Origin: Lutibacter oceani
GTDB taxonomy: Bacteria > Bacteroidota > Bacteroidia > Flavobacteriales > Flavobacteriaceae
NCBI RefSeq assembly: GCF_003384935.1
Contig: NZ_QTTQ01000011.1
Location: forward strand, 310,001-374,000
Length of the DNA stretch: 64,000 bases
Reading direction: 5' to 3'
In this document: piece by piece, positions 51,903 through 60,889 of the stretch
Numbering within the stretch: the stretch's first letter is position 1
Layout: every line of letters begins with the position of its first letter
Notes under the pieces: generated by a model
Told to the model about the DNA's origin: nothing
Database searches by the model: none
What the model saw: the letters and a program-made list of their open reading frames with translations, nothing else
Made by a program: the position numbers and the translations under genes

Positions 51903-51910
51903 TAATTTTG
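51903..51910 (+). promoter_or_regulatory. Predicted -7 element of the DUF302-like gene
   Basis: TAATTTTG matches TAnnTTTG. It contains the TTG that would give a longer reading of the gene, so the ATG at 51935 is preferred. Confidence 0.5.
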
Positions 51911-51934
51911 AAGAGATATTTTAAAATCAAAAAA

Positions 51935-52822
51935 ATGAAAAAATTTATTCTTACCAGTTTAGCAATATTACTTATTACTGCATATTCTTTTGCTCAGGAA
52001 ATTGCTCCTTATATAAAAGTTACAGAATCTTCTGAAGGCATTGATCAAATTTCTGAAAAAGTAATTGATGCATTAAAAAATGACAATTTTACAATTTTAG
52101 GAACTTATAATCCTTCAAACAAAAAAACATTAAAAGTAATTGCATTTACTAGAAACGATTTAAAAAATACGGTTATAAAAATTACAGACAGAGGTGCTTT
52201 AGCTGCAACTTTTAAAGTTGGCTTCATTGAAGAAAACGGAAAAACAACAGTTTCGTACACAAATCCAGATTATATTTTAAGAGCTTATTTAGGAGCTAAT
52301 TACAATACTTTTGTAAGCACTTTCAAAAAATTTAGTACCGATTTAAAAACTAGTTTAACGTCAATTGGAAATGATTTTAAACCTTTTGGCGGAACAGTTG
52401 CTGCAAATAAATTAGGAAAATATCATTATAAAATAATGATGCCTTATTTTACAGATCCTATTACTTTAAAAGAATTTTCATCATTTGAAGAAGGTTTAAA
52501 AACAATTACGGCAAATTTAAATGCTAAAAAAGGAAAAACAACTCAAGTTTATAAACTGGTTTATGAAAATGAAAAAGTAGCAGTTTTTGGAGTTGGATTG
52601 CAAAGTAATGAAGATGGAGAAGCATATTTTTTACCTAAAATTGGAGAAACTCATGTTGCTGCTTTACCTTACGAAATTATTTTACAAGGAAACAAAGCAA
52701 CTATGTTGCACGGAAAATATAGAATTGCATTGCATTGGCCTGAATTAACAATGGGTACATTTATGAAAATTATGAGTACACCAGGTGATATTGAAGATAC
52801 ACTTGAAGGGCTTTGCAACTAA
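51935..52822 (+). CDS. Secreted protein with two DUF302-like halves
   Basis: A 295-residue protein with a signal peptide (MKKFILTSLAILLITAYSFA|QE). Two halves of about 130 residues look related. The first begins YIKVTESSEGIDQISEKVIDAL, an opening typical of DUF302, and the second ends YRIALHWPELTMGTFMKIMS, like the P-x-x-L-G-x-F end of that family. Assignment to DUF302 is from pattern only. I know no firm function; some DUF302 proteins are linked to sulfur or redox loci. The gene stands alone between comEC and lpxB. Confidence 0.65.
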   Translation: MKKFILTSLAILLITAYSFAQEIAPYIKVTESSEGIDQISEKVIDALKNDNFTILGTYNPSNKKTLKVIAFTRNDLKNTVIKITDRGALAATFKVGFIEENGKTTVSYTNPDYILRAYLGANYNTFVSTFKKFSTDLKTSLTSIGNDFKPFGGTVAANKLGKYHYKIMMPYFTDPITLKEFSSFEEGLKTITANLNAKKGKTTQVYKLVYENEKVAVFGVGLQSNEDGEAYFLPKIGETHVAALPYEIILQGNKATMLHGKYRIALHWPELTMGTFMKIMSTPGDIEDTLEGLCN

Positions 52823-52850
52823 ACAATAACAATTAATTTCAATTATTTCT

Positions 52851-52890
52851 AAAAAAACTCTGAAGCATTTAATCGTTTCGGAGTTTTTTT
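52851..52890 (+). terminator. Terminator of the DUF302-like gene, overlapping the lpxB 3' end
   Basis: A-run, stem ACTCTGAAGC / GTTTCGGAGT (with G-T pairs), 8-base loop ATTTAATC, then seven T's. The 3' arm is also the end of the lpxB coding region on the opposite strand. Confidence 0.8.
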
Positions 52891-53987
52891 AATATTAAAT
52901 CTGCTGTTTTTTCAGAAGCACCTTTACCTCCTGACTTTTTTTCTAATTCAAAATAATTTAAATACATTTTTGAACGAATTTCATCATTCAGTATGTTTTT
53001 CAGTTCCTTTTCTAAAGTAATTTCGTTAAAATCGTTTTGAATTAGTTCTTTTACAACCTCTTTATCCATTATTAAATTCACCAATGAAATATACTTTAAA
53101 TCAACCAACCTTTTACCTATTTGATAAGACAACCAGCTTGTTTTATAACATACTATTTCAGGTACTTTAAACAGTGCAGTTTCTAAAGTTGCCGTACCTG
53201 AAGTTACAATTGCAGCATAGGAAACAGAAAGTAAATCGTACGTTTTATTACTTATAAACTTTACATTATCCTTAACAATAAATTTCTTGTAAAATTCGTA
53301 ATCCTGACTAGGAGCACCTGCAATTACAAATTGATAATCTTCAAATTTATCAGCCATTTTTAACATTACTGACAACATTTTTTTTATTTCTTGCTTTCTG
53401 CTTCCAGGTAATAATGCAATAATTGGTTTTGAAGATAATTGGTATTTTTTTCTGAATTCATTTTCATCAATTTGGCTTCTATTAGCAATTGCATCTAACA
53501 ATGGATGCCCTACAAAATTAACCGGAAAATTATGTTTTTGTTCATAAAATTCTTTTTCGAAAGGCAAAATAACGTACATTTCATCAACGTCACGTTTAAT
53601 TTTATGAATGCGATTTTCCTTCCAAGCCCAAATTTGAGGCGAAATATAATAATGAATTTTAATTCCTTCTTTTTTTGCAAATTCAGCAATTCGCATATTA
53701 AACCCAGGATAATCTATTAGAATTAAAACATCTGGTTTAAACTGTAAAATGTCATTTTTACAATATTTAATATTATTTAAAATAGTTCTAATATTCATTA
53801 AAACCTCTGCAAATCCCATAAAGGCTAAATCACGGTAATGTTTTACTAAAGCACCTCCTACTTTTGCCATTAAATCACCTCCCCAAAATCTAATTTCAGC
53901 ATCTGCATCTTTCTTATACAATGCTTTCATTAAATTAGATCCGTGTAAATCACCAGATGCTTCTCCTGAAATAATATAATACTTCAT
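52869..53987 (-). CDS. lpxB: Lipid-A-disaccharide synthase
   Basis: Joins UDP-2,3-diacylglucosamine and lipid X into the lipid A disaccharide. The 372-residue GT-B enzyme begins MKYYIISGEASGDLHGSNLM, the LpxB hallmark. It continues with VLILIDYPGFNMRIAEFAKK, YISPQIWAWKENRIHKIK, NFVGHPLLDAI, ALLPGSRKQEIKKMLSVML and VTSGTATLETAL. It is third in the operon surE, 94-residue gene, lpxB. With lptC at 18.5 kb it shows a complete LPS route in this organism. Confidence 0.96.
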   Translation of the reverse strand: MKYYIISGEASGDLHGSNLMKALYKKDADAEIRFWGGDLMAKVGGALVKHYRDLAFMGFAEVLMNIRTILNNIKYCKNDILQFKPDVLILIDYPGFNMRIAEFAKKEGIKIHYYISPQIWAWKENRIHKIKRDVDEMYVILPFEKEFYEQKHNFPVNFVGHPLLDAIANRSQIDENEFRKKYQLSSKPIIALLPGSRKQEIKKMLSVMLKMADKFEDYQFVIAGAPSQDYEFYKKFIVKDNVKFISNKTYDLLSVSYAAIVTSGTATLETALFKVPEIVCYKTSWLSYQIGKRLVDLKYISLVNLIMDKEVVKELIQNDFNEITLEKELKNILNDEIRSKMYLNYFELEKKSGGKGASEKTADLILKKLRND

Positions 53988-53994
53988 TTTAAAA

Positions 53995-54279
53995 TTACTT
54001 GGAAAATAAGGTTAATAATAACACTAAAAAGGCAATAAAAAAAGTTTCAAACAAAACACCTCTTGCTCTATAAATTTGTTTCTTTTTTAGAAATACAAAA
54101 AACACAAAAAAGTTTGCAATTGCACCTAAAACCAGCACTTTACCTTCTAAACCCCCTTCTTTAATTAAATCTAAACTTGTGTAAAAGTCATATTTAGAAA
54201 AAAATTCAATAAAAATAAAAGAACCAAAAGCAGTTGCTAATAAAGCTACTAAAAAACCAATTAATATTTCTTTTTTCAT
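53995..54279 (-). CDS. Small three-helix membrane protein between surE and lpxB
   Basis: A 94-residue hydrophobic protein with three helices (about 4-28, 48-63, 72-92) and short charged loops (KKKQIYRARG). I do not recognise a named family. It lies 12 bases after surE and 7 bases before lpxB, so it is part of that operon; such a protein at this place is, as I recall, found in other flavobacteria. A role in lipid A supply is only a guess by position. Confidence 0.72.
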   Translation of the reverse strand: MKKEILIGFLVALLATAFGSFIFIEFFSKYDFYTSLDLIKEGGLEGKVLVLGAIANFFVFFVFLKKKQIYRARGVLFETFFIAFLVLLLTLFSK

Positions 54280-54291
54280 TTGAAAATTGAG

Positions 54292-55056
54292 CTATAAATT
54301 CCAGCTATTTAATTTTTGAATAAAATGATGTGCCGTTAAATCAAATTGAACTGGCACAACTGATATGTAATTATTTGCCAACGCCCATTCATCAGTATCT
54401 TCACCTTTATCCATATTAACAAACTTACCTGTTAACCAATAATAAACTCTTCCTTGTGGATTTATACGCTTGTCAAATTCTTCTACCCAATTTGCGCGCG
54501 CTTGCCTACACACTTTAATGCCTTTAAAGGTTTCATTTTTTGGAAAATTGACATTTAATACAACTCCATCGGGCAAGCCGTTTTCCAATACATTTTGCGC
54601 TACTTGTTTTATAAAAGGTTTTAATGGATTAAAATTAGCATTCCAAGAATAATCTAACAACGAAAATCCAATTGCTGGAATTCCTTCCACACCAGCTTCA
54701 ACCGCGGCACTCATTGTACCAGAATATATTACATTTATGGATGAATTTGAACCGTGGTTAATTCCTGACACACATAAATCTGGTTTTCTATCTAAAATTT
54801 CACTTACTGCCAACTTAACGCAATCAGCTGGAGTTCCAGAAGATTTATATTCTTTTTGTGGCCCTTCATCCACATTTATTTCATTACAATACAATGTTTC
54901 ATTAATAGTAACTGCGTGTCCCATACCACTTTGGGGGCCATCTGGTGCAACTACAACAACATCACCAATTTCATTCATAACAGCTATTAAGGTTCTAATT
55001 CCTGGAGCAGTTATACCATCATCATTGGTTACTAAAATTAAAGGTCTTTTTTTCAT
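54292..55056 (-). CDS. surE: 5'/3'-nucleotidase SurE
   Basis: A survival-protein phosphatase for nucleoside monophosphates, 254 residues. Motifs are ILVTNDDGITAPGIRTL (metal-binding Asp pair), VAPDGPQSGMGHAVTI, and SGINHGSNSSINVIYSGTMSAAVEAG. Length and start are standard. It heads the operon that continues to lpxB. A minus-strand -7 element TAGTTTTG (55074-55081) lies 17 bases before the ATG. Confidence 0.95.
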   Translation of the reverse strand: MKKRPLILVTNDDGITAPGIRTLIAVMNEIGDVVVVAPDGPQSGMGHAVTINETLYCNEINVDEGPQKEYKSSGTPADCVKLAVSEILDRKPDLCVSGINHGSNSSINVIYSGTMSAAVEAGVEGIPAIGFSLLDYSWNANFNPLKPFIKQVAQNVLENGLPDGVVLNVNFPKNETFKGIKVCRQARANWVEEFDKRINPQGRVYYWLTGKFVNMDKGEDTDEWALANNYISVVPVQFDLTAHHFIQKLNSWNL

Positions 55057-55296
55057 CTTTCTAAATTAAATAACAAAACTACTATATTTTATTTGGTTTA
55101 AATAACTTAAACTTTAACATTTTGTAAAGTCATTAAATTCGTGAAAATCATTATAATTGTGCATTACTTGTTTGATTTTTAAAACTAAAAATGGAATAAC
55201 ACATAAAAAAAAGTTAAATTAGTTGCCAAGCTATAACAATGGCATTGTTTTAGTAGTTATCATAAAGTAAAAATTTAATACTATTAGTTCACGAAA

Positions 55297-57405
55297 ATGA
55301 TAAGAAAACTCAGAATTTTATTACCTATACTTATAGCTGTAAGTATTTTTACCAGTTTTAAAAAAGTTGAAAAAACGGATCCAAAAGATAAAGTTTTAAT
55401 CACTATTTTAAATTACGTTTTAACACAATGGCATTATCATCCGCATGAGATAAATGATTCCTTTTCAGAAAATGTTTACACTAAGTTTCTTGAAAGATTA
55501 GATCCTTCTAAAAGATATTTTATTCAAGCAGATATTGATGAGTTTTCAAAATATAAGTTTGACATTGACGACCAAATTAAAAAAGAAAATTTGAGCTTTT
55601 TTAATTTAGTATATGAACGTTTTAAACAACGTACCGAAGAATCTAAAACATACTATAAAGATATATTAGCAAATAAATTCGACTTTAATACCGATGAATA
55701 TTTAGATGTTGATTACGATAAAAAAGCGTATTCCAAAAATCAAAATGAAATAATTGTTAATTGGAACAAGCAATTAAAATTCAGCACATTATCCAGACTA
55801 TACGACAAAGAAAACGATGAAAATGATAAGTTTAAGGAAGATAATACCTACAAGAAAAAATCATTTAATGAATTAGAAATTGAAGCCAGAGAAACTACAC
55901 TAACTAATATGGATGAATACTATATGAGGTTAGATGAATTAACTGAATCAGACTGGTTTTCTACATATATAAATTGTATTTCAGAAGAGTTTGATCCGCA
56001 TACAACTTATTTTGATCCAGTTGCAAAAAAAGGATTTGACCAAGATATTTCAGGAAAACTAGAAGGTATTGGGGCAAGACTTCAAAAGAAAAACGATTAC
56101 ACAAAAGTAAGTGAATTAGTGTCGGGAGGGCCAGCTTGGAAACAAGGAGAGTTAGAAGCCGAAGATATTATTTTAAAAGTTGGACAAGGAGATGAAGAAC
56201 CTTTGGATATTGTTGGAATGCGTTTAACAGATGCAATACAATATATTAAAGGTAAAAAAGGAACTGAAGTTAGGTTAACGGTTAAAAAAGTAGATGGTTC
56301 TATAAAAGTAATTTCTATTATTAGAGATATTGTTGAATTAGATGAAACTTTTGTAAAATCGAGCGTTGTAAAAAAAGATGGTAAAATATTTGGAGTAATT
56401 GATTTACCAAAATTTTATATAGACTTTGATGAAGAAAATTATCGCAACTCCACCAAAGATATGGCGCAAGAAATTGAACGCCTAAAAAAGGAAAATATTG
56501 AGGGTTTAATAATTGATTTAAGAAATAATGGAGGAGGTTCCTTAACAACTGCTGTAGATATATCTGGATTATTTATAAATAAAGGTCCAATAGTACAAGT
56601 AAAATATAGAGATAAAGCTGCTGATGTAAAAGCCGATAAAGATCCCAAAATTCAATGGGATGGTCCTTTAGTTATTTTAGTAAATGAGTTTTCAGCTTCG
56701 GCTTCAGAAATATTTGCAGCCGCAATGCAAGACTATAAAAGAGCTGTAATTATTGGAGGTAAACAAACTTATGGAAAAGGAACAGTACAAAGTGTATTGG
56801 ATTTAAATAGGTACCATAATTTAAATGAAGATATTGGAGCACTAAAAATGACGATTCAGAAATTTTATAGAATAAATGGTGGTTCAACACAATTAGAAGG
56901 TGTACATTCTGATATTATGCTACCTAGCAGATATAGTTATATGGAAATTGGAGAGCGCGATTTAGAAAACCCATTAAAATATGATAAAGTACCTGCTGCA
57001 ACTTACTCACTTTGGAATAATTACGAAAATTTTAATGAAGTAATTAACAACAGTAAAAAGCGAATTGCAACTAATAAATACTTTAAATTAATTGATGAAA
57101 ATGCCAAATGGCTGAAAAAAGCCCAAGATGATTCTGTAATTTATTTAAATTATGAGGCTTATAAAAAAGATTTAGAATTTCATAAAAATGAATCTGCTAA
57201 ATTTAACGACATTAAAAATTATACAACCAATTTAACATTTACTTCTCCAAATTATGAATTGTCTATACTTGAAGCTGATAAAGATTTAGAGGTAAAACGA
57301 GAAACTTGGCATACAAATTTGAAAAAAGATATTTATGTTGCTGAAGCTTTAAATGTATTGGAAAATTTAAAAATGAAACCTCAATACCATTTAGTTAAAA
57401 ATTAA
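55297..57405 (+). CDS. Carboxy-terminal processing peptidase Tsp/Prc (S41A)
   Basis: Periplasmic tail-specific protease of 702 residues. The N-terminal signal or anchor (about 1-22) is followed by a helical region (about 30-220). A PDZ domain (about 240-330) includes GKLEGIGARLQKK and VSGGPAWKQGELEAEDIILKVG. The S41 protease core (about 350-560) has LRNNGGGSL, NEFSASASEIFAAAMQDYKRA with the Ser motif at 466-471, and TYGKGTVQS with the catalytic Lys near 494. A C-terminal DUF3340-type region is present. It is divergent from surE. The target is likely lipoprotein or cell-wall enzymes, as for E. coli Prc. Confidence 0.94.
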   Translation: MIRKLRILLPILIAVSIFTSFKKVEKTDPKDKVLITILNYVLTQWHYHPHEINDSFSENVYTKFLERLDPSKRYFIQADIDEFSKYKFDIDDQIKKENLSFFNLVYERFKQRTEESKTYYKDILANKFDFNTDEYLDVDYDKKAYSKNQNEIIVNWNKQLKFSTLSRLYDKENDENDKFKEDNTYKKKSFNELEIEARETTLTNMDEYYMRLDELTESDWFSTYINCISEEFDPHTTYFDPVAKKGFDQDISGKLEGIGARLQKKNDYTKVSELVSGGPAWKQGELEAEDIILKVGQGDEEPLDIVGMRLTDAIQYIKGKKGTEVRLTVKKVDGSIKVISIIRDIVELDETFVKSSVVKKDGKIFGVIDLPKFYIDFDEENYRNSTKDMAQEIERLKKENIEGLIIDLRNNGGGSLTTAVDISGLFINKGPIVQVKYRDKAADVKADKDPKIQWDGPLVILVNEFSASASEIFAAAMQDYKRAVIIGGKQTYGKGTVQSVLDLNRYHNLNEDIGALKMTIQKFYRINGGSTQLEGVHSDIMLPSRYSYMEIGERDLENPLKYDKVPAATYSLWNNYENFNEVINNSKKRIATNKYFKLIDENAKWLKKAQDDSVIYLNYEAYKKDLEFHKNESAKFNDIKNYTTNLTFTSPNYELSILEADKDLEVKRETWHTNLKKDIYVAEALNVLENLKMKPQYHLVKN

Positions 57406-57446
57406 TTTTTAAAAGTTGTAACTTTACAATTATAAAGCTATAACTA

Positions 57447-58541
57447 TTGAAAACAACAAATAATTCCTTAACAACACTAGCACTCCAGAAGTTTAAAAAA
57501 AATACTACTGGAGTGCTTAGTTTTTGGTTTATAGTTTTATGCGGATTTATTGCTGTTTTTGCCTATTTATTAGCTCCAGACAATAGTAGTAACGCCAATC
57601 AAATGCATTTAGAAATTCATTCTAAAAAACCGGGATTTGAAGTTTTAATGCTAACAATTCCTACTATAAAAGAAGAAAATCAGTCTTTCATTAATAAGTT
57701 ACTCTATGGAAAAAAGCAACAATTTACCGAAATTCCAATCTCTAAATACAACCTAGAATCTAATTCATTAACAGTAAATACTTTTACAGAAAATAATATA
57801 GAAAGTAGTACCAAAACCTATCCTATTTCAGTATTTCAAAATAAAGATATTTCCGAATTTATAAAAACCAAAAAATTCTATTTAGGAACTGATAAATATG
57901 GAAGAGATTTATTAAGCAGAATGCTTATTGGTACACGTATTTCATTTTTTATTGGTTTTATAGCTGTATTTATTTCATTGGTAATTGGAATTTCCATTGG
58001 TGCAATAGCCGGTTATTTTGGTGGTAAAGCTGATGCATTTATAATGTGGCTTATAAATATTACTTGGTCTATTCCTACACTATTATTGGTAATTGCAATT
58101 ACATTAGCATTAGGAAAAGGTTTTTGGCAGGTGTTTATTGCTGTTGGTTTAACTATGTGGGTTGAAGTAGCTCGCGTAGTACGCGGACAAATTTTAAGTG
58201 CTAAAGAAATGCAATATGTTGAAGCTGCTAAGGCTTTAGGATTTTCAACTTTCAGAATAATTTTTAAACACATTTTACCAAATATTATGGCGCCAGTTAT
58301 TGTTATTTCTGCAGCAAATTTTGCAGGTGCAATTTTAATTGAAAGCGGATTAAGTTTTTTAGGAATTGGCGCACAACCTCCTACTCCATCTTGGGGTGCT
58401 ATGATAAAAGATCACTACAGTTATATTATTTTAGGAAAAGCATATTTAGCAATAATTCCAGGCTTAGCCATTATGAGTTTAGTTATGGCATTTATGTTAA
58501 TTGGAAATGCACTTCGTGATGCGTTGGATGTTAAAAATTAA
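57447..58541 (+). CDS. OppC-like ABC transporter permease, orphan
   Basis: A 364-residue permease of the peptide/nickel (DppC/OppC) type. The OppC_N helix (about 25-43) is followed by an unusually long periplasmic part (about 45-150). The region DKYGRDLLSRMLIGTRISFF starts the BPD_transp_1 domain, and the EAA loop is EAAKALGFSTFRIIFKHILPN. The C-terminus SGLSFLGIGAQPPTPSWG is typical. TTG 57447 is used as the start; no ATG is available before the first helix. It lies 41 bases after the protease gene. No OppB, OppD/F or binding protein is adjacent, so partners must be elsewhere. Confidence 0.88.
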   Translation: MKTTNNSLTTLALQKFKKNTTGVLSFWFIVLCGFIAVFAYLLAPDNSSNANQMHLEIHSKKPGFEVLMLTIPTIKEENQSFINKLLYGKKQQFTEIPISKYNLESNSLTVNTFTENNIESSTKTYPISVFQNKDISEFIKTKKFYLGTDKYGRDLLSRMLIGTRISFFIGFIAVFISLVIGISIGAIAGYFGGKADAFIMWLINITWSIPTLLLVIAITLALGKGFWQVFIAVGLTMWVEVARVVRGQILSAKEMQYVEAAKALGFSTFRIIFKHILPNIMAPVIVISAANFAGAILIESGLSFLGIGAQPPTPSWGAMIKDHYSYIILGKAYLAIIPGLAIMSLVMAFMLIGNALRDALDVKN

Positions 58542-58778
58542 TGCATTTTAAAAAAATGAGTTATGTAACAAATGTTGCATATTAAATTATTTTTTGTATT
58601 TTAATTTCATTCAAAAGAATCAAACAATATTTTTTATCCATTTAAAATCAACCAAATAAAATAAAAAACTTATACTTTTTCAATCCAAATAGGGTAACAA
58701 TTCATTGATTTTTTTGATATACAAATAAGGGCATTATTTTTCTAATAATGCAATTATAAACAAAAATCAAATTAAATT

Positions 58779-60878
58779 ATGAAAAAATTAAGCATCCTTA
58801 TTTTTTTTGTGTTTACAACCGCTATGTACTCACAAAAGAGGGCAAATGAATTAGACAAAAGTAATTCTAGTCTGGTTGAAGTTTTGGTATCTACGGGTAT
58901 TTCCTCAGCCACCTCAACATTTAGTGATAATTCTTATGCTGCTGATGGTAGTTTTTTTGAATTATCGTCAACCTATTATTTTTCTAAAATTGGACTAGGA
59001 GCTTCCCTTGGAAGTTTTTCAAACCCAACAGAAGGAAACCTATTGAAATTTGCTGAAAAAGTAGCATATCCTATTGAATTTAATTCAGAAAAATGGAAAA
59101 CCACTTACTACGGTATTGGCCCAAGTTATAAAACAAATATCGGTAGTTTAGAAGCAATTATTTTTGCACAAGTTGGTAGTATGTCGGTAAAACCAATTGA
59201 CTTAGAAGGAAGTTTTAATTCCGAAAATGCAGATGCTGCAACATCTATTCCAGTTTATAATTATAGCACCAACGAAACTTCTAAAACAGGATTTTATAAT
59301 GCTGGTATTAGATTGGGTTATAAATTAAATCCAAATTTAGGATTGTACATAACTGCTAATTATTTATCAGCCTTTTCGGATAAAATTATTGCTCGGGATG
59401 GCAGCAAACAATTTGCTGACATTAACAAAGATGGCATAATAAACGAAATAGATATTATTAGACAAGATGGTGTGCTGGTAGATTTTCAATACACAGAAAA
59501 AAATATACAACCTCAAGTATTTAATTATGGCTTCGGAGTAAGTTATAGTTTTGGAAAAAGAACTATTAAAATTGGAGGAACTGAAAAACCTTATTCAAAA
59601 GGAAATTCAGATATTAATACTAAAAAACCAATGAATACAGGTTCTATTGTTTTTACAAATCCTTCAAAAGAAAATAAAAAAAGACAACAAAAATTAATAG
59701 GTATTTTACCAAAAAATAACAGCACTTTTAAAAACGCTCGTGAAATCAAAAATTTTACTTGGGAAATAATTGGTACTAAAATTCCGAATCCTCAATTTAT
59801 TATTGAAGTAACAAAAATTACAAATAACCAACAATCACAACGCACTTTTATTGAAAAAACTTCAAGCACTTCATTAAGCGCAACAAGAATTTTTAAAGAA
59901 AATAAACTAAGTGATGGGCAATACAGGTGGAAAGTAACAGAAACAACTACTGGAAACTCATCAGCAAATATGTATTTTACTTTTAGTAACTGCGAAATAG
60001 ATTTTACAATTTCAAATGAAGAAATTGAATGCTTAGGCTATGAACAGGAAAACAGAAAATATAAAATTTGTTTTGATTCAACATATTCAAGTACTTCAGG
60101 AGATTTAACCTTTGCCAATCCAGGTTCAGGCTTGTCAGTTTTCGATCAAACGTATGCACCAATATCTTATACATTGGTGAGTCCAAACCCAACAATTTTA
60201 ACTCAAATTGGAGCTTCTACCACTACTGTAAGCTATTGTTTTGAAGTAACAGTTTCAGCCAGTGTAACCCAAATTGGTTTTGGTTTACAGGGAGATGATT
60301 TAGATCCAAGTCCGGTTTTATGCCAACCAGGGGTTAGTGCCAATTTTGATGAATTACCAGACTGTATTTGTAATGAATGTGAAGAAATAGAACTCTCTTT
60401 CAATAATTTTAATATTTCGTTAAACGGAACAAGTGGCAATCAATTTAATTTTGATGGAGATATTAATGTAAACGTTCCTATTTACGGAATTGAATTCCAA
60501 ATTCAATCTTACAGTTATTCAGCTAGCCCTAATGCTTGTTCTGAAGGCGTTAGCAGTGTTGAAGAATCGGGTATGCTATTAATGCCAGGAACTACCATTA
60601 ATGGTTCAACTTCTTTACAGTTATTTAATGAAACTGCTTCTGGCAGTCCAAGTTCAAATAACAATGCAACAAAAAGCATAAAATATACCAGTAATTCAGC
60701 TTTAACTGGAGCAATTCCAGTAAATCTCACAGTTGGCTTACCAGGACCAATTTCTGGTCTTGATCCAAGTTGCTGTACTATTAATTACAGCGTTTGTATT
60801 AAAGTAAAAGTATTTTATGAAGAAAGCAATTGTAAATCGTGTGTATTTACACACTGTTTCAACTTTAATAACCAATAA
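58779..60878 (+). CDS. Outer-membrane barrel protein with Ig-like and cysteine-rich C-terminal domains
   Basis: A 699-residue protein not assigned to a known family. It has a signal peptide (1-18, ending TAMYS|QK). A beta-barrel-like region (about 30-267) ends FGFGVSYSFGKRTIKIGG; one of its loops contains DINKDGIINEID (214-225), an EF-hand/dockerin type calcium loop. A linker (268-305) leads to an Ig/Fn3-like domain (306-404) that ends SDGQYRWKVTET. A cysteine-rich domain follows (405-533) with LPDCICNEC. The last module (534-699) ends CC-x6-CIKVKV-x6-C-x2-C-x4-CF and is shared with the next protein. The gene lies 11 bases before that gene, so the two form an operon. Confidence 0.75.
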   Translation: MKKLSILIFFVFTTAMYSQKRANELDKSNSSLVEVLVSTGISSATSTFSDNSYAADGSFFELSSTYYFSKIGLGASLGSFSNPTEGNLLKFAEKVAYPIEFNSEKWKTTYYGIGPSYKTNIGSLEAIIFAQVGSMSVKPIDLEGSFNSENADAATSIPVYNYSTNETSKTGFYNAGIRLGYKLNPNLGLYITANYLSAFSDKIIARDGSKQFADINKDGIINEIDIIRQDGVLVDFQYTEKNIQPQVFNYGFGVSYSFGKRTIKIGGTEKPYSKGNSDINTKKPMNTGSIVFTNPSKENKKRQQKLIGILPKNNSTFKNAREIKNFTWEIIGTKIPNPQFIIEVTKITNNQQSQRTFIEKTSSTSLSATRIFKENKLSDGQYRWKVTETTTGNSSANMYFTFSNCEIDFTISNEEIECLGYEQENRKYKICFDSTYSSTSGDLTFANPGSGLSVFDQTYAPISYTLVSPNPTILTQIGASTTTVSYCFEVTVSASVTQIGFGLQGDDLDPSPVLCQPGVSANFDELPDCICNECEEIELSFNNFNISLNGTSGNQFNFDGDINVNVPIYGIEFQIQSYSYSASPNACSEGVSSVEESGMLLMPGTTINGSTSLQLFNETASGSPSSNNNATKSIKYTSNSALTGAIPVNLTVGLPGPISGLDPSCCTINYSVCIKVKVFYEESNCKSCVFTHCFNFNNQ

Positions 60879-60889
60879 AAATTACTATC

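Noticed and set aside
54470-55069. Two plus-strand frames opposite surE
   Set aside because: They are shadows of surE, which has complete catalytic motifs on the minus strand.
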